Part shown: positions 24,454-32,363 of the stretch, one piece after another
Position numbering within the stretch: position 1 is the first letter of the stretch
How the letters are laid out: every line of letters starts with the position of its first letter
NCBI RefSeq assembly: GCF_022829365.1
Contig: NZ_JAKSYJ010000046.1
Span: forward strand, 1-36,334
DNA length: 36,334 nt
Origin: Methylobacterium sp. J-077
Lineage (GTDB): Bacteria; Pseudomonadota; Alphaproteobacteria; Rhizobiales; Beijerinckiaceae
Reading direction: 5' to 3'
Made by a program: the position numbers and the translations under genes
Notes under the pieces: generated by a model
Databases searched by the model: none
Told to the model about the DNA's origin: nothing
What the model saw: only the letters and a program-made list of their open reading frames with translations

Positions 24454-26052
24454 ATGCGCAACAGCTTCCGGCAGTCGATGGCATGGCTGCACGCCTGGTC
24501 CGGCCTGATCGTCGGCTGGGTGCTGTTCTCGGTCTTCATCACCGGGACCGCGAGCTATTACCGGCCCGAGATCTCGCGCTGGATGCGGCCCGAGATCCAC
24601 GCGGGTGTCGCGCTCGGCCCCGACGCGATGGCGGCCTCGGTGGAGCGCGGCGTCGCCTACCTCCAGGCGCAGGCGAGTGGCGCGCGGGCGTGGTTCATCA
24701 CGCCGCCGCGCCCGGACATGCCCCTGCTCGAACTGTTCTGGCGGACCGGGCCGGGCCAGCCGCCGAACCGGGCGTTCCTGGACCCGGGGACCGGTGCGCC
24801 GGCTACGTTGCGCGACACCCGCGGCGGCGATTTTCTCTACCGCTTCCACTTCGAACTGAACATGGCGCCCCTCTGGGGCCGCTGGGTCGTCGGCATCTGC
24901 GCGATGATCATGCTGATGGCGCTGATCTCCGGCATCATCACCCATCGGCGGATCTTTGCCGACTTCTTCACCTTCCGGCGGGACAAGTCGGCCCAGCGCG
25001 GCTGGCTCGACGCCCACAACGTCACGGGCGTCCTCGCCCTGCCGTTCCACCTGATGATCACCTATACCGGGCTGGTCACCCTCTCGTTCCTGTACATGCC
25101 CTGGGGCATGTACACGGCCTATCGGGGCGACACGCAGCGTTTCTTCGCCGAGGCCGGCCAGATCACCGTGCCGCGCCCGCCCGCGGGCCGGCCCGGCACG
25201 CTGGCACCGATCGGCCCGATGGTGCTGCGCGCCCTGGAGACGATCCACAAGCCCCTGGAGCGAATCTCGATCGTCAACCCGAAGGACGCCAACGCCACCG
25301 TGGTGGTGGTGTTCGAGGAGCCGCACGGGCTCTCGCACGAGCATCCTCAGGTCGCCTTCGACGGCACCACCGGCGCCGTTGTGGAGGTCCGGGCGGGCGG
25401 GTTGAAGCCGGCGGCCAAGACCTTCACCACGATGGTCGGCCTGCACGAGGCGCATTTCGCCGGGCCGGCGCTCCGGATCCTGTTCTTCCTGTGCGGGCTC
25501 GCCGGCAGCGCCATGGTGGCCACGGGCCTGCTGCTGTGGTCGGTGGCGCGCCTGCCCAAGAAGGCCAGGACCGAGGCCGGACCTGAGGTCGGGGTCGGCT
25601 TGCATCCGGGCCTGCGCCTCGTCCAGGGCCTGAACATCGCGACCATCGCCGGGCTGCCGGCGGCGATCGCGGGCTATTTCCTGGCCAACCGGATCCTGCC
25701 GGTGGCGATGCCCGACCGGGCGCTCTGGGAGATCCGCGGCTTCTTCGCCGTCTGGGTGCTGATCGCGGCGGTCGGCCTGCTGCGGCCGCGGCGCCGGGCC
25801 TGGCCCGAGGTGCTGAGTGCGGCCGCCGCCCTGTACGCGGCCGCCGCCGCGGCCGATGGCTGGCGGATGCAGCGGGCCTACGGTGCCGGCGACCCGGTCG
25901 ATCCGCTGTTCCTCGGGGTCGACCTCGTCCTGCTCGGCCTGGCGGCCCTCCTGCTCTTCGCCGCCGGCAAGGCCGCCCGCTCCAACGGCACCCGACCCGC
26001 GCGCTCGCGCGGCGCCCCCCGGGAGGCCCTGAGCGGTACCGCCGCGGAGTGA
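24454..26052 (+). CDS. PepSY-associated transmembrane protein (iron-uptake reductase type)
   Basis: A 532-residue inner-membrane protein with the PepSY_TM architecture. The first helix has the typical SFRQSMAWLHAWSGLIVGWV. Histidines in WLHAW, DAHNVTGVLALPFHLMITYT and VGLHEAHFAGPALRILFFLC are placed as in haem- or metal-binding members. Further helices are MIMLMALISGIITHR, LCGLAGSAMVATGLLLW and four near the C-terminus. Such proteins sit beside siderophore receptors and are thought to reduce ferric siderophores at the inner membrane. The start is the ATG at 24454, ten bases after the receptor stop, so the two are co-transcribed. The C-terminal 25 residues are polar and low in complexity. Confidence 0.9.
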   Translation: MRNSFRQSMAWLHAWSGLIVGWVLFSVFITGTASYYRPEISRWMRPEIHAGVALGPDAMAASVERGVAYLQAQASGARAWFITPPRPDMPLLELFWRTGPGQPPNRAFLDPGTGAPATLRDTRGGDFLYRFHFELNMAPLWGRWVVGICAMIMLMALISGIITHRRIFADFFTFRRDKSAQRGWLDAHNVTGVLALPFHLMITYTGLVTLSFLYMPWGMYTAYRGDTQRFFAEAGQITVPRPPAGRPGTLAPIGPMVLRALETIHKPLERISIVNPKDANATVVVVFEEPHGLSHEHPQVAFDGTTGAVVEVRAGGLKPAAKTFTTMVGLHEAHFAGPALRILFFLCGLAGSAMVATGLLLWSVARLPKKARTEAGPEVGVGLHPGLRLVQGLNIATIAGLPAAIAGYFLANRILPVAMPDRALWEIRGFFAVWVLIAAVGLLRPRRRAWPEVLSAAAALYAAAAAADGWRMQRAYGAGDPVDPLFLGVDLVLLGLAALLLFAAGKAARSNGTRPARSRGAPREALSGTAAE

Positions 26053-26253
26053 TGTTGGCCGATCGGTTGCGCGCGGGGCCTTGAACGGCTCGGACGGTGT
26101 GAAGCACCATCCCGGTTGCCAATCCCACCCTCACCCGTGCAGGCGACGATGGTCATACGTCGCCTTCTGCGAAGCGCAACGCGCGCTCCTCCCCACAAGG
26201 AGGCGGGAAAAGCGCAGCGTTTTGAGCAACGTGATCCCTGATCCGACGGTGAT

Positions 26254-26647
26254 TCAGCCCCGCTCAGCCCCCGCGGGAAACCGCTTTGCGAACCAGTCGC
26301 GCAGAAGCCGCGCTCGTACTCCAGACCGCCGGTGGAGAAGCGCGTGTTGCGATGACATCGGTCACGATGCGGATTCCCGTCGGCGAGGCGAAGCCCGATC
26401 CGTCGAACCCGGCGCGAGCGATGTCGAGGACGGTGATGTCGAGGCGTTCGTCCGGGCGCAGCCGGGCCTTGCCGAGATCGACCAGGAACCGGGTCGGCTC
26501 GGCCAGCTTCACCCGGAGCGGCTGGCCCGAGGCGAAGCGGTTCTCCGCATCCGTGAAGCGCCCCGGCGCAGCCTTGCAGGTCTGGACCTCCGCGGCGGCC
26601 AGCCCGGCCGGGACGAGGCCGATCCTGCCTGCACCGCGCTGGTTCAT
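26254..26647 (-). pseudogene. Frameshifted DUF3016-like protein gene
   Basis: Three reading frames are needed to read the gene. The first (26647 leftwards) gives PGRFTDAENRF, VKLAEPTRFLVDLGKARLRP, DERLDITVLDIARAGFDG and GIRIVTDVIAT, which fits the DUF3016 pattern of small secreted proteins. It is followed one frame over by TRFSTGGLEYER, and a further frame over by LLRDWFAKRFPAGAERG and a stop at 26254-26256. The middle is too short compared with intact relatives, so a deletion and at least one further frameshift have broken the gene. The signal peptide end is also shortened (GLVPAGLAAAEVQ). Function of the family is unknown. Confidence 0.6.
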
Positions 26648-26915
26648 GTCGGCCCCGTCGTCTCACCCGTCGTGATCCGCAGTTGCGGCCCTGTGTCGCC
26701 GGGCCGGCCCCCGGATCGCCGGGACCGGGGCGGATGAACCCTGCGCAATCAGGAAAACCCCTTGCGCGCCATCCGTTTCCGCGTTCCGGGCGACGGATGG
26801 CCGGCCGCGCATGCCTGCAATCGAAAGCTGCGGCGTCCATAGTCTCGCCGCGTTCCGGGCGCCCCCTGTCGTCATCAGCCCGCGAGGGCGGCCCTCTCAT
26901 GGGAGCGCGCACCGC

Positions 26916-27044
26916 TTGATCAACTCTATCCTGGCGATCCTCACCGTTGTCGCAGTCCTGGCCGTCACGGCCCTGTTCAAGCTGCCGCTCCTGCCGTTCC
27001 GGCTGGCCGGTCGTCTGCTGCGAGCGCGTCCGGCGGTCGCCTGA
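26916..27044 (+). CDS. Possible small single-pass membrane protein
   Basis: A 42-residue open frame read from a TTG at 26916, with GGGAG ten bases upstream. The sequence is almost entirely one hydrophobic helix (INSILAILTVVAVLAVTALF) followed by a basic end (RLAGRLLRARPAVA), the usual pattern of small inner-membrane proteins. A TTG start and short length keep confidence low. The 260 bases before it show no other gene. Confidence 0.35.
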   Translation: MINSILAILTVVAVLAVTALFKLPLLPFRLAGRLLRARPAVA

Positions 27045-27059
27045 CCGGCCCCACCCGGA

Positions 27060-27338
27060 TCAGTCCGCCGCGTCGATGACGAATTCCATGCCGCGGCCCG
27101 GCCCCTGGTCGGCATAGTCGACCAGGGCCAAGCCGCGCGCGGCGAGCGTTTCTTCGACGGTCGCGCGCTCCTTGCGCACCATCTGGCCGATCGCCAGCGG
27201 GGTCAGGCGCGGACTCACCCGCCGCAATTGATCCACCCCGATGCTCGCCGGCGTGCCGTCGCCCTCGGCGATCCGGGCGAGCGCGAGGCCCAGATCCTTC
27301 GCCTTGGTCTCCGCGGCGGATTTCGGCTTGAACGCCAT
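27060..27338 (-). CDS. Hypothetical protein
   Basis: A 92-residue cytosolic protein starting MAFKPKSAAETKAKDLGLAL and ending GPGRGMEFVIDAAD. It appears mostly helical, with no signal peptide, membrane segment or cysteine. The segment ARIAEGDGTPASIGVDQLRR could be part of a small winged-helix fold (VSPRLTPLAIGQMVRKERAT, VEETLAARGLALVDY), but I do not recognise a family. A GGGAG motif stands about nine bases upstream of the ATG at 27338. It follows the DUF6894 gene by 49 bases in the same direction, and the two may share the transcript that starts near the LexA-like box. Confidence 0.7.
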   Translation of the reverse strand: MAFKPKSAAETKAKDLGLALARIAEGDGTPASIGVDQLRRVSPRLTPLAIGQMVRKERATVEETLAARGLALVDYADQGPGRGMEFVIDAAD

Positions 27339-27387
27339 CTGTCTGTCTCCCTTCCGGTATCCGGCACGATGCGCGAGCCGCCGCGTC

Positions 27388-27633
27388 TCACGCGGCCTGC
27401 ACATCCACGTTCACGTCGACGAACGCCCGGATCCAGACGCGCCGCCCCTTGGCATCGTAGGCCTCGACCTGCCAGCCCGACCAGTCGAACCGTTCGACCC
27501 GCTCCATAAGCCCGAGGGCGACCCGCTCGGCCTGGACGCGCATCTGCGCCAGGGTCGGCACGCGCCGGCCCTTGAGGTCGATCACCAGCTCGTGCCCGTC
27601 CGTGCAGTGGAAGCGATAGAGCTTCGTCGGCAT
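27388..27633 (-). CDS. DUF6894 family protein
   Basis: An 81-residue protein beginning MPTKLYRFHCTDGHELVIDL. The pattern YRFHCTDGHELVIDLKGRRV, then AQMRVQAERVALGLMERVER and DWSGWQVEAYDAKGRRVWIR, matches DUF6894, small alphaproteobacterial proteins of unknown function that occur in many copies in Methylobacterium and Bradyrhizobium. The ATG at 27633 gives the family's usual length. It is the first of two small minus-strand genes. A LexA-like box lies about 90 bases upstream. Confidence 0.8.
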   Translation of the reverse strand: MPTKLYRFHCTDGHELVIDLKGRRVPTLAQMRVQAERVALGLMERVERFDWSGWQVEAYDAKGRRVWIRAFVDVNVDVQAA

Positions 27634-28125
27634 CGGCCGTTCCTCGATCAATCGACAGCCCTCCATTCCAGTTCGAGGCCGCGGCATCGGGACAGCCGAC
27701 CGGGCCGGCCGCGCATCATGTTCCCTATATGTTCTAGACTAGACAGGAACGCGGTGCACGCACAACCGCACGAACCGGCTGTGGAGATCCGTCTCACCCA
27801 GCCGTTGCGCTCGGTGCGAGGACGGGCGCCCTGCTGTCGTCGGCGGTCGGAAGGCCGGGGATCGGCCGGGGCGGCCTGTCCGGTGAGCCCGGCTCACGGC
27901 CGCGCCGGGGCGGCTCTCAGGCTGGAGCGGACCGACCTGACGATCGGGCCCGAGGGCGAAGAAGGCAGGTTCGACATCTCCGCGGACCCGCCGGAATGTC
28001 CGAACGCGCGCGTCTTCAGCAGCAAACCATCGCCTGACCGTCGAGACGGGCAGGTTCCAGGGGATCGATCGTCGACGGATGCGATGACGGCCGGCGCACG
28101 GCCTGCCCCATCGGGAACGGCTCGC
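27634..28125. other. Intergenic region between DUF6894 and MucR genes
   Basis: About 490 bases. The left 120 bases should hold the promoter of the two small genes and the LexA-like box. The rest is GC-rich with open frames that look random. I see no gene, repeat or RNA in it. Confidence 0.45.
27720..27734 (-). promoter_or_regulatory. LexA-like box (GTTC-N7-GTTC) upstream of the DUF6894 gene
   Basis: GTTC, seven bases (CCTATAT), GTTC matches the direct-repeat LexA operator described for Alphaproteobacteria. It lies 87-101 bases upstream of the DUF6894 start in an otherwise GC-rich gap, and TCTAGA overlaps its right end. The eight fixed bases are expected by chance about once per window of this size, so the evidence is modest. 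Confidence 0.35.
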
Positions 28126-28584
28126 TCAGGCGGCGTCGCCCTTGCGTTTGGCCATGGCGCCGGGCTGGCCCAGGCCGATCGCCTTGGCGAGGGCGGAGCG
28201 CTGCTCGGCGTAGCTCGGGGCGACCATCGGATAATCGGCCGGCAAGCCGTAGCGCTCGCGGTAGCTCTGCGGGCTCAGGCCGTTGGCGGCCAGGTGCCGT
28301 TTCAAGGTCTTGTAGGTCTTGCCGTCGAGGAAGCTGACGATCCCATCCTGCTGGACCGACTTGCGGATCTGGGCCGGGCTCGGCTTGTCGACGGAGACCG
28401 ACGCGGCCGTACCGATCTCGCCCGGCGCCGTGCCGGCAGCCAGGCTGGCGATCGCGCCGTATATCCGGGCGATCAGCGCCGGTAGCTCTGTAGCCGGGAC
28501 AGGATTGTTCGCGACATAGGCGACGACAAGATCAACCGTCAACTCGGTGAAGTTGGAAGATTTCCCATAGGATGTCTCGTTCAT
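28126..28584 (-). CDS. MucR/Ros-family transcriptional regulator lacking two zinc ligands
   Basis: A 152-residue DNA-binding regulator. The N-terminal part (FTELTVDLVVAYVANNPVPA, LPALIARIYGAIASL) is the MucR oligomerisation region. The C-terminal part (IVSFLDGKTYKTLKRHLAAN, GLSPQSYRERYGLPADYPMV, APSYAEQRSALAKAIGLG) is the zinc-finger-like DNA-binding domain. MucR and Ros coordinate zinc through Cys, Asp or Cys, His and His. Here the positions read S84, D87, H97 and N101, so the first and last ligands are gone, as in the zinc-independent Ml proteins of Mesorhizobium. The start is the ATG at 28584. An inverted repeat (acaaca-N7-tgttgt, 28604-28622) just upstream may be an autoregulatory site. 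MucR proteins control surface and motility genes. Confidence 0.93.
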   Translation of the reverse strand: MNETSYGKSSNFTELTVDLVVAYVANNPVPATELPALIARIYGAIASLAAGTAPGEIGTAASVSVDKPSPAQIRKSVQQDGIVSFLDGKTYKTLKRHLAANGLSPQSYRERYGLPADYPMVAPSYAEQRSALAKAIGLGQPGAMAKRKGDAA

Positions 28585-28916
28585 ATTGATCCCTTTTGGC
28601 CCTACAACACCACCCTTGTTGTTTCGGACCGACCTGGGATTCAACACACCAAATGCGACTTTCAACGTTATTTTGTTCCCACGGTCCGCTCCGCTGCAGG
28701 CCGCGCGCCGGAAATGGTGGCACATCGTCTCGAAAGATGGTGGTCGGCTTCCGGAGAAAGATGGCGCGCCGGCGATAGCGTCGGCAGGCCAGCAGGTCGC
28801 GAACGAGAAGCGGCCGGAACACAGGTCCCGGCCGCCGACGTAGAGATGGAAGCGTCTCACTAGGCCGAGGATCGATCCGGCTTAGGCTGCCTGGACGATA
28901 GTGCCCGCCGAACCGA
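28585..28916. other. Promoter region of the mucR-type gene
   Basis: About 330 bases upstream of the MucR-type start. It contains the 6-bp inverted repeat acaaca-N7-tgttgt at 28604-28622 and an AT-richer tract (28640-28680, cgttattttgttccc), the type of sequence MucR proteins bind. No gene was seen. The gap ends at the stop of the next minus-strand gene. Confidence 0.4.
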
Positions 28917-29564
28917 TCAGAGGCTCGTGGTGCCCGGATAGGCCCGGACCCGGCTCCGACCGTCGGTCGCGCCGGTGGGCGCAGCACCCGCGGCGGGTGC
29001 CTCCCAACCGTCGGCCCGCCAAGCGCTGGCCTTCTGGTCGAGATCGACCGAACCGTGCTGCTCCAGAACGTCCATGACCATCGGCACCATCGTGGTACGC
29101 GCGTCGTCGACCCGGACGGTAACGAGCGTTCCGCCCCGGCGCACGCCTTCGCCGTAGGCATGGGCATCCGTCTCGCTGACGCCGGCACCGGTCAACGCCC
29201 CGCCGAGGCCACCGGCGGCGGCACCGATCCCGGCGCCCGTCAAGGTGGCGACGAGCCAGCCCGCGGCCACGACCGGCCCGACGCCCGGGATCGCGATCAG
29301 GCCAAGACCCGCCAGAAGGCCAGCCGCGCCGCCGACCACGGTGCCGAGCGTGGCGCCGGTGCCGGTCCCGTCCTTGGCCTTCTCCTTGGTGTCGGCACTG
29401 ACGTGGGTCCCATCCGTGCCGGTGCGGCCGGCATGGCGGTCGCCCTCATTGTTGCTGACGAGGCTGATATCGCCGTGCGGGATGCCGCCGGCCTCGAGCT
29501 TGCCGACAGCCGCGCTGGCATCCTCGTAGCGGTCGTAGAGGGCGGTGATGGTTTGCTGAGCCAT
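28917..29564 (-). CDS. General-stress-type protein with a glycine-zipper membrane region
   Basis: A 215-residue protein. Residues 1-50 (ITALYDRYEDASAAVGKLEA, GGIPHGDISLVSNNEG) resemble the YflT/GSP17M stress domain. Residues about 70-125 are a long Gly/Ala-rich hydrophobic hairpin (GATLGTVVGGAAGLLAGLGL, AAGWLVATLTGAGIGAAAGG) typical of glycine-zipper membrane proteins. A soluble tail (GEGVRRGGTLVTVRVDDART, MVMDVLEQHGSVDLDQKA) repeats the pattern of this family. The start is the ATG at 29564, preceded by GAAGGA. It follows the secreted-protein gene by about 48 bases, and both are minus strand. A role in osmotic or desiccation stress is likely by family, not shown here. Confidence 0.8.
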   Translation of the reverse strand: MAQQTITALYDRYEDASAAVGKLEAGGIPHGDISLVSNNEGDRHAGRTGTDGTHVSADTKEKAKDGTGTGATLGTVVGGAAGLLAGLGLIAIPGVGPVVAAGWLVATLTGAGIGAAAGGLGGALTGAGVSETDAHAYGEGVRRGGTLVTVRVDDARTTMVPMVMDVLEQHGSVDLDQKASAWRADGWEAPAAGAAPTGATDGRSRVRAYPGTTSL

Positions 29565-29612
29565 GAAATTTTTTCCTTCGTGCACGTCGAGGTCGGGGGC
29601 CGGATCAGGAGA

Positions 29613-29996
29613 TCACTGCGCCGACACGTTGCCCTTGAAATCGAGGCCCACGTTGACCGGCTTGCCACCGTGCATGGCGGTGCCGCGCCAGATGCCGTCA
29701 CCGTCCTTCGTGAGGCTCTTGGCGTCCGCGTAGCCGGCCTTCTCCAGCCGGGCGCGCGCCTCACCCTCGGTGAAGCTGTTGGCGCCCTTCTCGAGCTGGA
29801 CGTTGCCATGGGCGGCGGTGCCGCCGCCGTTGGGGGTCATCTTGTCGGTGTTCGGCCGGGTGACGCTCTCCTGCCCGCCGGATTGCTGGCTCGTCTTCGC
29901 GTCGGGGGCCGCCGGCGTGCCGGTCACGGTGGTCTGCGCGAGGGCGCTCGATCCGAACAGCGTGGCGACAACAAGGGCAGCAAGAGGGGTACGCAT
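29613..29996 (-). CDS. Secreted periplasmic hypothetical protein
   Basis: A 127-residue exported protein. Residues 1-20 (MRTPLAALVVATLFGSSALA) form a signal peptide cleaved after ALA. A Thr/Pro/Gly/Gln-rich linker (to about 70) precedes a small folded domain, NSFTEGEARARLEKAGYADA, KSLTKDGDGIWRGTAMHGGK, VNVGLDFKGNV, which has the beta-hairpin plus helix pattern of PepSY-like or related periplasmic domains. Such genes are common in Methylobacterium. It lies upstream of the stress protein gene and may be co-transcribed with it. Confidence 0.75.
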   Translation of the reverse strand: MRTPLAALVVATLFGSSALAQTTVTGTPAAPDAKTSQQSGGQESVTRPNTDKMTPNGGGTAAHGNVQLEKGANSFTEGEARARLEKAGYADAKSLTKDGDGIWRGTAMHGGKPVNVGLDFKGNVSAQ

Positions 29997-30436
29997 GGTG
30001 GGCTCCGTCGATCATTCCGGACCCCGTCAATCCCTCCGATCCATGATGCGTTCCATTGAATTGGTATTTACAGATCAAGCATTACGTCTTCTGATGCCGA
30101 ACACATTTGGTTCCAAAAAATTATTGCTTGAATATATGCCGACCGACCTAGGGCCCTGCGAAACATAGTCCCTTCAACAACGGTGGGCGGGAACGGCAGG
30201 GTTTGGATCGTCCGTCGAGGCGGTCCGAGGGGCGAGCAAGGGCCGAGGCCGCCGCCTCCCGGTCCGTCATCCGAGAAAGCGGCAGCCGGATGGGATGCGT
30301 CAGCCGATCGTGCCGCGTCGACGTCCTCGCCCATAGACTCCGCCCGGGTGATCCGGGGAGGGCCAGGACGAACGGAGCGCGGCATGGTCCCGCGCTCGGG
30401 GGCAGGCGCAAGCGTGATGGCCGGGGTCGGGGCGGT
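29997..30436. other. Intergenic region between the secreted-protein and PAS genes
   Basis: About 440 bases. The AT-rich part (30040-30170) lies upstream of the secreted-protein gene and probably holds its promoter. The remainder is GC-rich with open frames on both strands that do not resemble proteins. No RNA or repeat was recognised. Confidence 0.45.
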
Positions 30437-31048
30437 TCAGCGCTTGCCGTCAGTCCGCGCGAGCACGCGGCCAAGGCTCATCAGCAGCACATCCGTGGCA
30501 GCCCGAATCTCGGGCGGCGTCTCGGCGTCGAGCGTGCGCTTCAGCGCGATGGCCAGGTCGGCGGCCCGCTCCAGGGGATCGGCCGGCGCCGTCAGGTTGC
30601 TGAAGACGTAGCGCTCGCCGCCCGGATGCTGCATCTCGGTGATGTCGATGATGACGCCGCGGCAGCGGACCGGACGCCCGTTCGGGTCCAGATACGTGCG
30701 CCCACGGCTGAGCAGCCAACGCACCGTGCCGTCCTGAGCGATGACCCGGTATTCGGCGATCACCAGGCCGCCGGTCTGCGAGGCCTCCTGGACATGCTTG
30801 AGCAGCCAGGCATGGTCGGCGGGATGCACGGCAGCCAGGGCGGCATGGCCGCTCAGCTCGGTCTCGGCCAGATCGGGATCGCCGGCCAGCAGGCGCGCCG
30901 CGCCGGCATCGTAGACCACGACGTGGCGGACGATATCCCAGTCCCAGACGCCGACCACGCACGACGCGTCCAGCGCGGCGCGGAGCCGGTCGAGCGGTTC
31001 ACGGAAGCCGTCGGTCCCGGTGACCGGCGTCTTCGAGCGCTGTCCCAT
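30437..31048 (-). CDS. PAS-domain signalling protein
   Basis: A 203-residue cytosolic protein with one PAS domain (about residues 25-140) of the PAS_3 type: GVWDWDIVRHVVVYDAGAAR, ALAAVHPADHAWLLKHVQEA, AEYRVIAQDGTVRWLLSRGR, GRPVRCRGVIIDITEMQ. The C-terminal tail (LERAADLAIALKRTLDAETP, IRAATDVLLMSLGRVLAR) is helical. No kinase, GGDEF or output domain follows, so it probably signals by partner binding. It is divergent from an XRE regulator gene with a 44-base gap that holds an inverted repeat (atcctg at 31056-31061, caggat at 31073-31078). The bound ligand is unknown. Confidence 0.88.
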   Translation of the reverse strand: MGQRSKTPVTGTDGFREPLDRLRAALDASCVVGVWDWDIVRHVVVYDAGAARLLAGDPDLAETELSGHAALAAVHPADHAWLLKHVQEASQTGGLVIAEYRVIAQDGTVRWLLSRGRTYLDPNGRPVRCRGVIIDITEMQHPGGERYVFSNLTAPADPLERAADLAIALKRTLDAETPPEIRAATDVLLMSLGRVLARTDGKR

Positions 31049-31092
31049 CGGAGTGATCCTGCTTGGCCACGTCAGGATAATCTGGAGCGAGA

Positions 31093-31494
31093 GTGTACCA
31101 TTTCATCCAGAACCCTGTCGAAAATTTCATGATCGGATCGGGGCGCCTTCGCGTCGCAGGGCCGTTGGAAGGACAGGATCTCGCCGCTTCGCCCGCACAA
31201 CCGTCCCCGAGCCGCGTTGAACCGATCATGTGTGGCGATTCCAAACCGTCGGGCACGAAGAACCGCGCCGCATCGCTCGGAAGCTCCCTGGGCGAGATCG
31301 CGCGGGCGCTCGGCGTGCCGGTCTCCCGCTTCTTCGCAGCGGACACGGACGAGACGATTTCGAGGGACGGCCATAGCCCCGACGTTGTCGCCCTCCTCAA
31401 CCTCGTTCGGGCCTATCTGCGGCAGGCAAGCCCCGAGGCGCGCACGCATTTCGTGGCCCAGGTGCGGGCGATGGCGGAAACCCCGCCTCGTTGA
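31093..31494 (+). CDS. Divergent XRE-type helix-turn-helix regulator
   Basis: A 133-residue protein. The segment QDLAASPAQPSPSRVEPIMC, GDSKPSG and SLGEIARALGVPVSRFFAAD follows the order of an XRE helix-turn-helix (helix, recognition helix, then the usual GDSKPS and IARALGVPVS ending), but the first helices are poorly conserved. The C-terminal half (PDVVALLNLVRAYLRQASPE, ARTHFVAQVRAMAETPP) resembles that of the XRE protein at 21.2-21.7 kb. The start is the GTG at 31093, which has GGAG five bases upstream. An ATG at 31129 is a poorer alternative. It may regulate the divergent PAS gene. A strong hairpin follows the stop. Confidence 0.55.
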   Translation: MYHFIQNPVENFMIGSGRLRVAGPLEGQDLAASPAQPSPSRVEPIMCGDSKPSGTKNRAASLGSSLGEIARALGVPVSRFFAADTDETISRDGHSPDVVALLNLVRAYLRQASPEARTHFVAQVRAMAETPPR

Positions 31495-31495
31495 C

Positions 31496-31536
31496 GCATC
31501 GTCCCGGAAGGTGGCCGCCAGCCTTCGGGACGATGC
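31496..31536. terminator. Long hairpin after the divergent XRE gene
   Basis: The arms gcatcgtccc(g)gaagg (31496-31511) and ccttcgggacgatgc (31522-31536) pair over 15 bp with one bulged G around a 10-base loop. The hairpin starts two bases after the XRE stop. Neither strand has a good T tract, so it may terminate by another route or stabilise the transcript. It could also block the mxa transcript that ends at 31662. Confidence 0.55.
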
Positions 31537-31661
31537 GGAATCAAGGTCGTACAGCATCGTCGCGAGTCCGATTCCTGGGACGCGGCCGTAGAGCGCGCGG
31601 CGCGTCTGCCGTCGCCCGTCCGGCGTCGAGGCGCGGGCCAAGGTTTCGCGGCTGCGGCCGG

Positions 31662-32363
31662 TCAGGATACGGCCCCGGCCTGGGCTGCGGCGATCTGCAT
31701 GAGCTCGGCCATACTGCCGACAGCGAGCTTGCACCGCAGCGCGGCGGTGGCGTTCACGACGCTGCGGTAGTTGAGTGTCAGGATCTCGGCGATCTCGTCG
31801 TAGGGCTTGCCCTTCCCGATCAGCACCAGGATCTGCATCTCCCGGCTGCTCAGATTCGCCAGCGGCCGGTCGCGCGCGCCGGCATTCAGCATCGCGACCT
31901 CGATGGCGATGGCGTGGGGCAGGTAGGAGCGGCCGTTGGTCACCGCCTCCAGCGCGTCCAGGAAGGAGGCGGCGGGCGCATCCTTGACCACGAAGCCCAG
32001 GGCCCCGCAGTCCAGGACGCGGGCGACGATGACCGGGTCGCGATGCATACTCAACGCGAGGATCCGCGCCTCCGGCTCCAGCGCGCGGATCCGGCGGATC
32101 AGCGACAGGCCGGACAGGCCGTCGTCCCGGAAGCTCAGGTCGGTCACCACCACGGCAGGCCGGTGGCGGTGGAACGCGCGGTAGGCGCCGACGATGTCGC
32201 GCGCCTCGTGGACGCGCGCGATCCCGGCCTCCTCGGCGAGCAGCCGGAAGCCGTGGAGGACGATCGGGTGGTCGTCGACGATCAGGAGGTCGCGCGGCCG
32301 GGCGGCGTGCCGGGACGGGGGCTCGGCCAAGCCTGACGCGGCAAAGCGCGGCGCGGCGCTCAC
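31662..32363 (-). CDS. mxaB: Response regulator MxaB of the methanol oxidation cluster
   Basis: A 233-residue NarL/LuxR-type response regulator needed in Methylobacterium for expression of the methanol dehydrogenase genes. The receiver domain (about 24-140) has the acidic pair D30/D31 (LLIVDDHPIV), the phosphoacceptor D75 (VVVTDLSF), S105 and the lysine K127 (FVVKDAP). The LuxR-type helix-turn-helix follows (LANLSSREMQILVLIGKGKP, YDEIAEILTLNYRSVVNATA). The start is a GTG at 32363 that overlaps the upstream mxaH stop (GTGA). Gene order K-L-D-E-H-B matches the end of the known mxa cluster of M. extorquens. Confidence 0.9.
   Translation of the reverse strand: MSAAPRFAASGLAEPPSRHAARPRDLLIVDDHPIVLHGFRLLAEEAGIARVHEARDIVGAYRAFHRHRPAVVVTDLSFRDDGLSGLSLIRRIRALEPEARILALSMHRDPVIVARVLDCGALGFVVKDAPAASFLDALEAVTNGRSYLPHAIAIEVAMLNAGARDRPLANLSSREMQILVLIGKGKPYDEIAEILTLNYRSVVNATAALRCKLAVGSMAELMQIAAAQAGAVS

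Noticed and set aside
28585..28916. An intact gene opposite the mucR promoter (plus-strand frames of 60-85 codons)
   Set aside because: The frames lack ribosome-binding sites and similarity, and the region carries the expected regulatory repeat.
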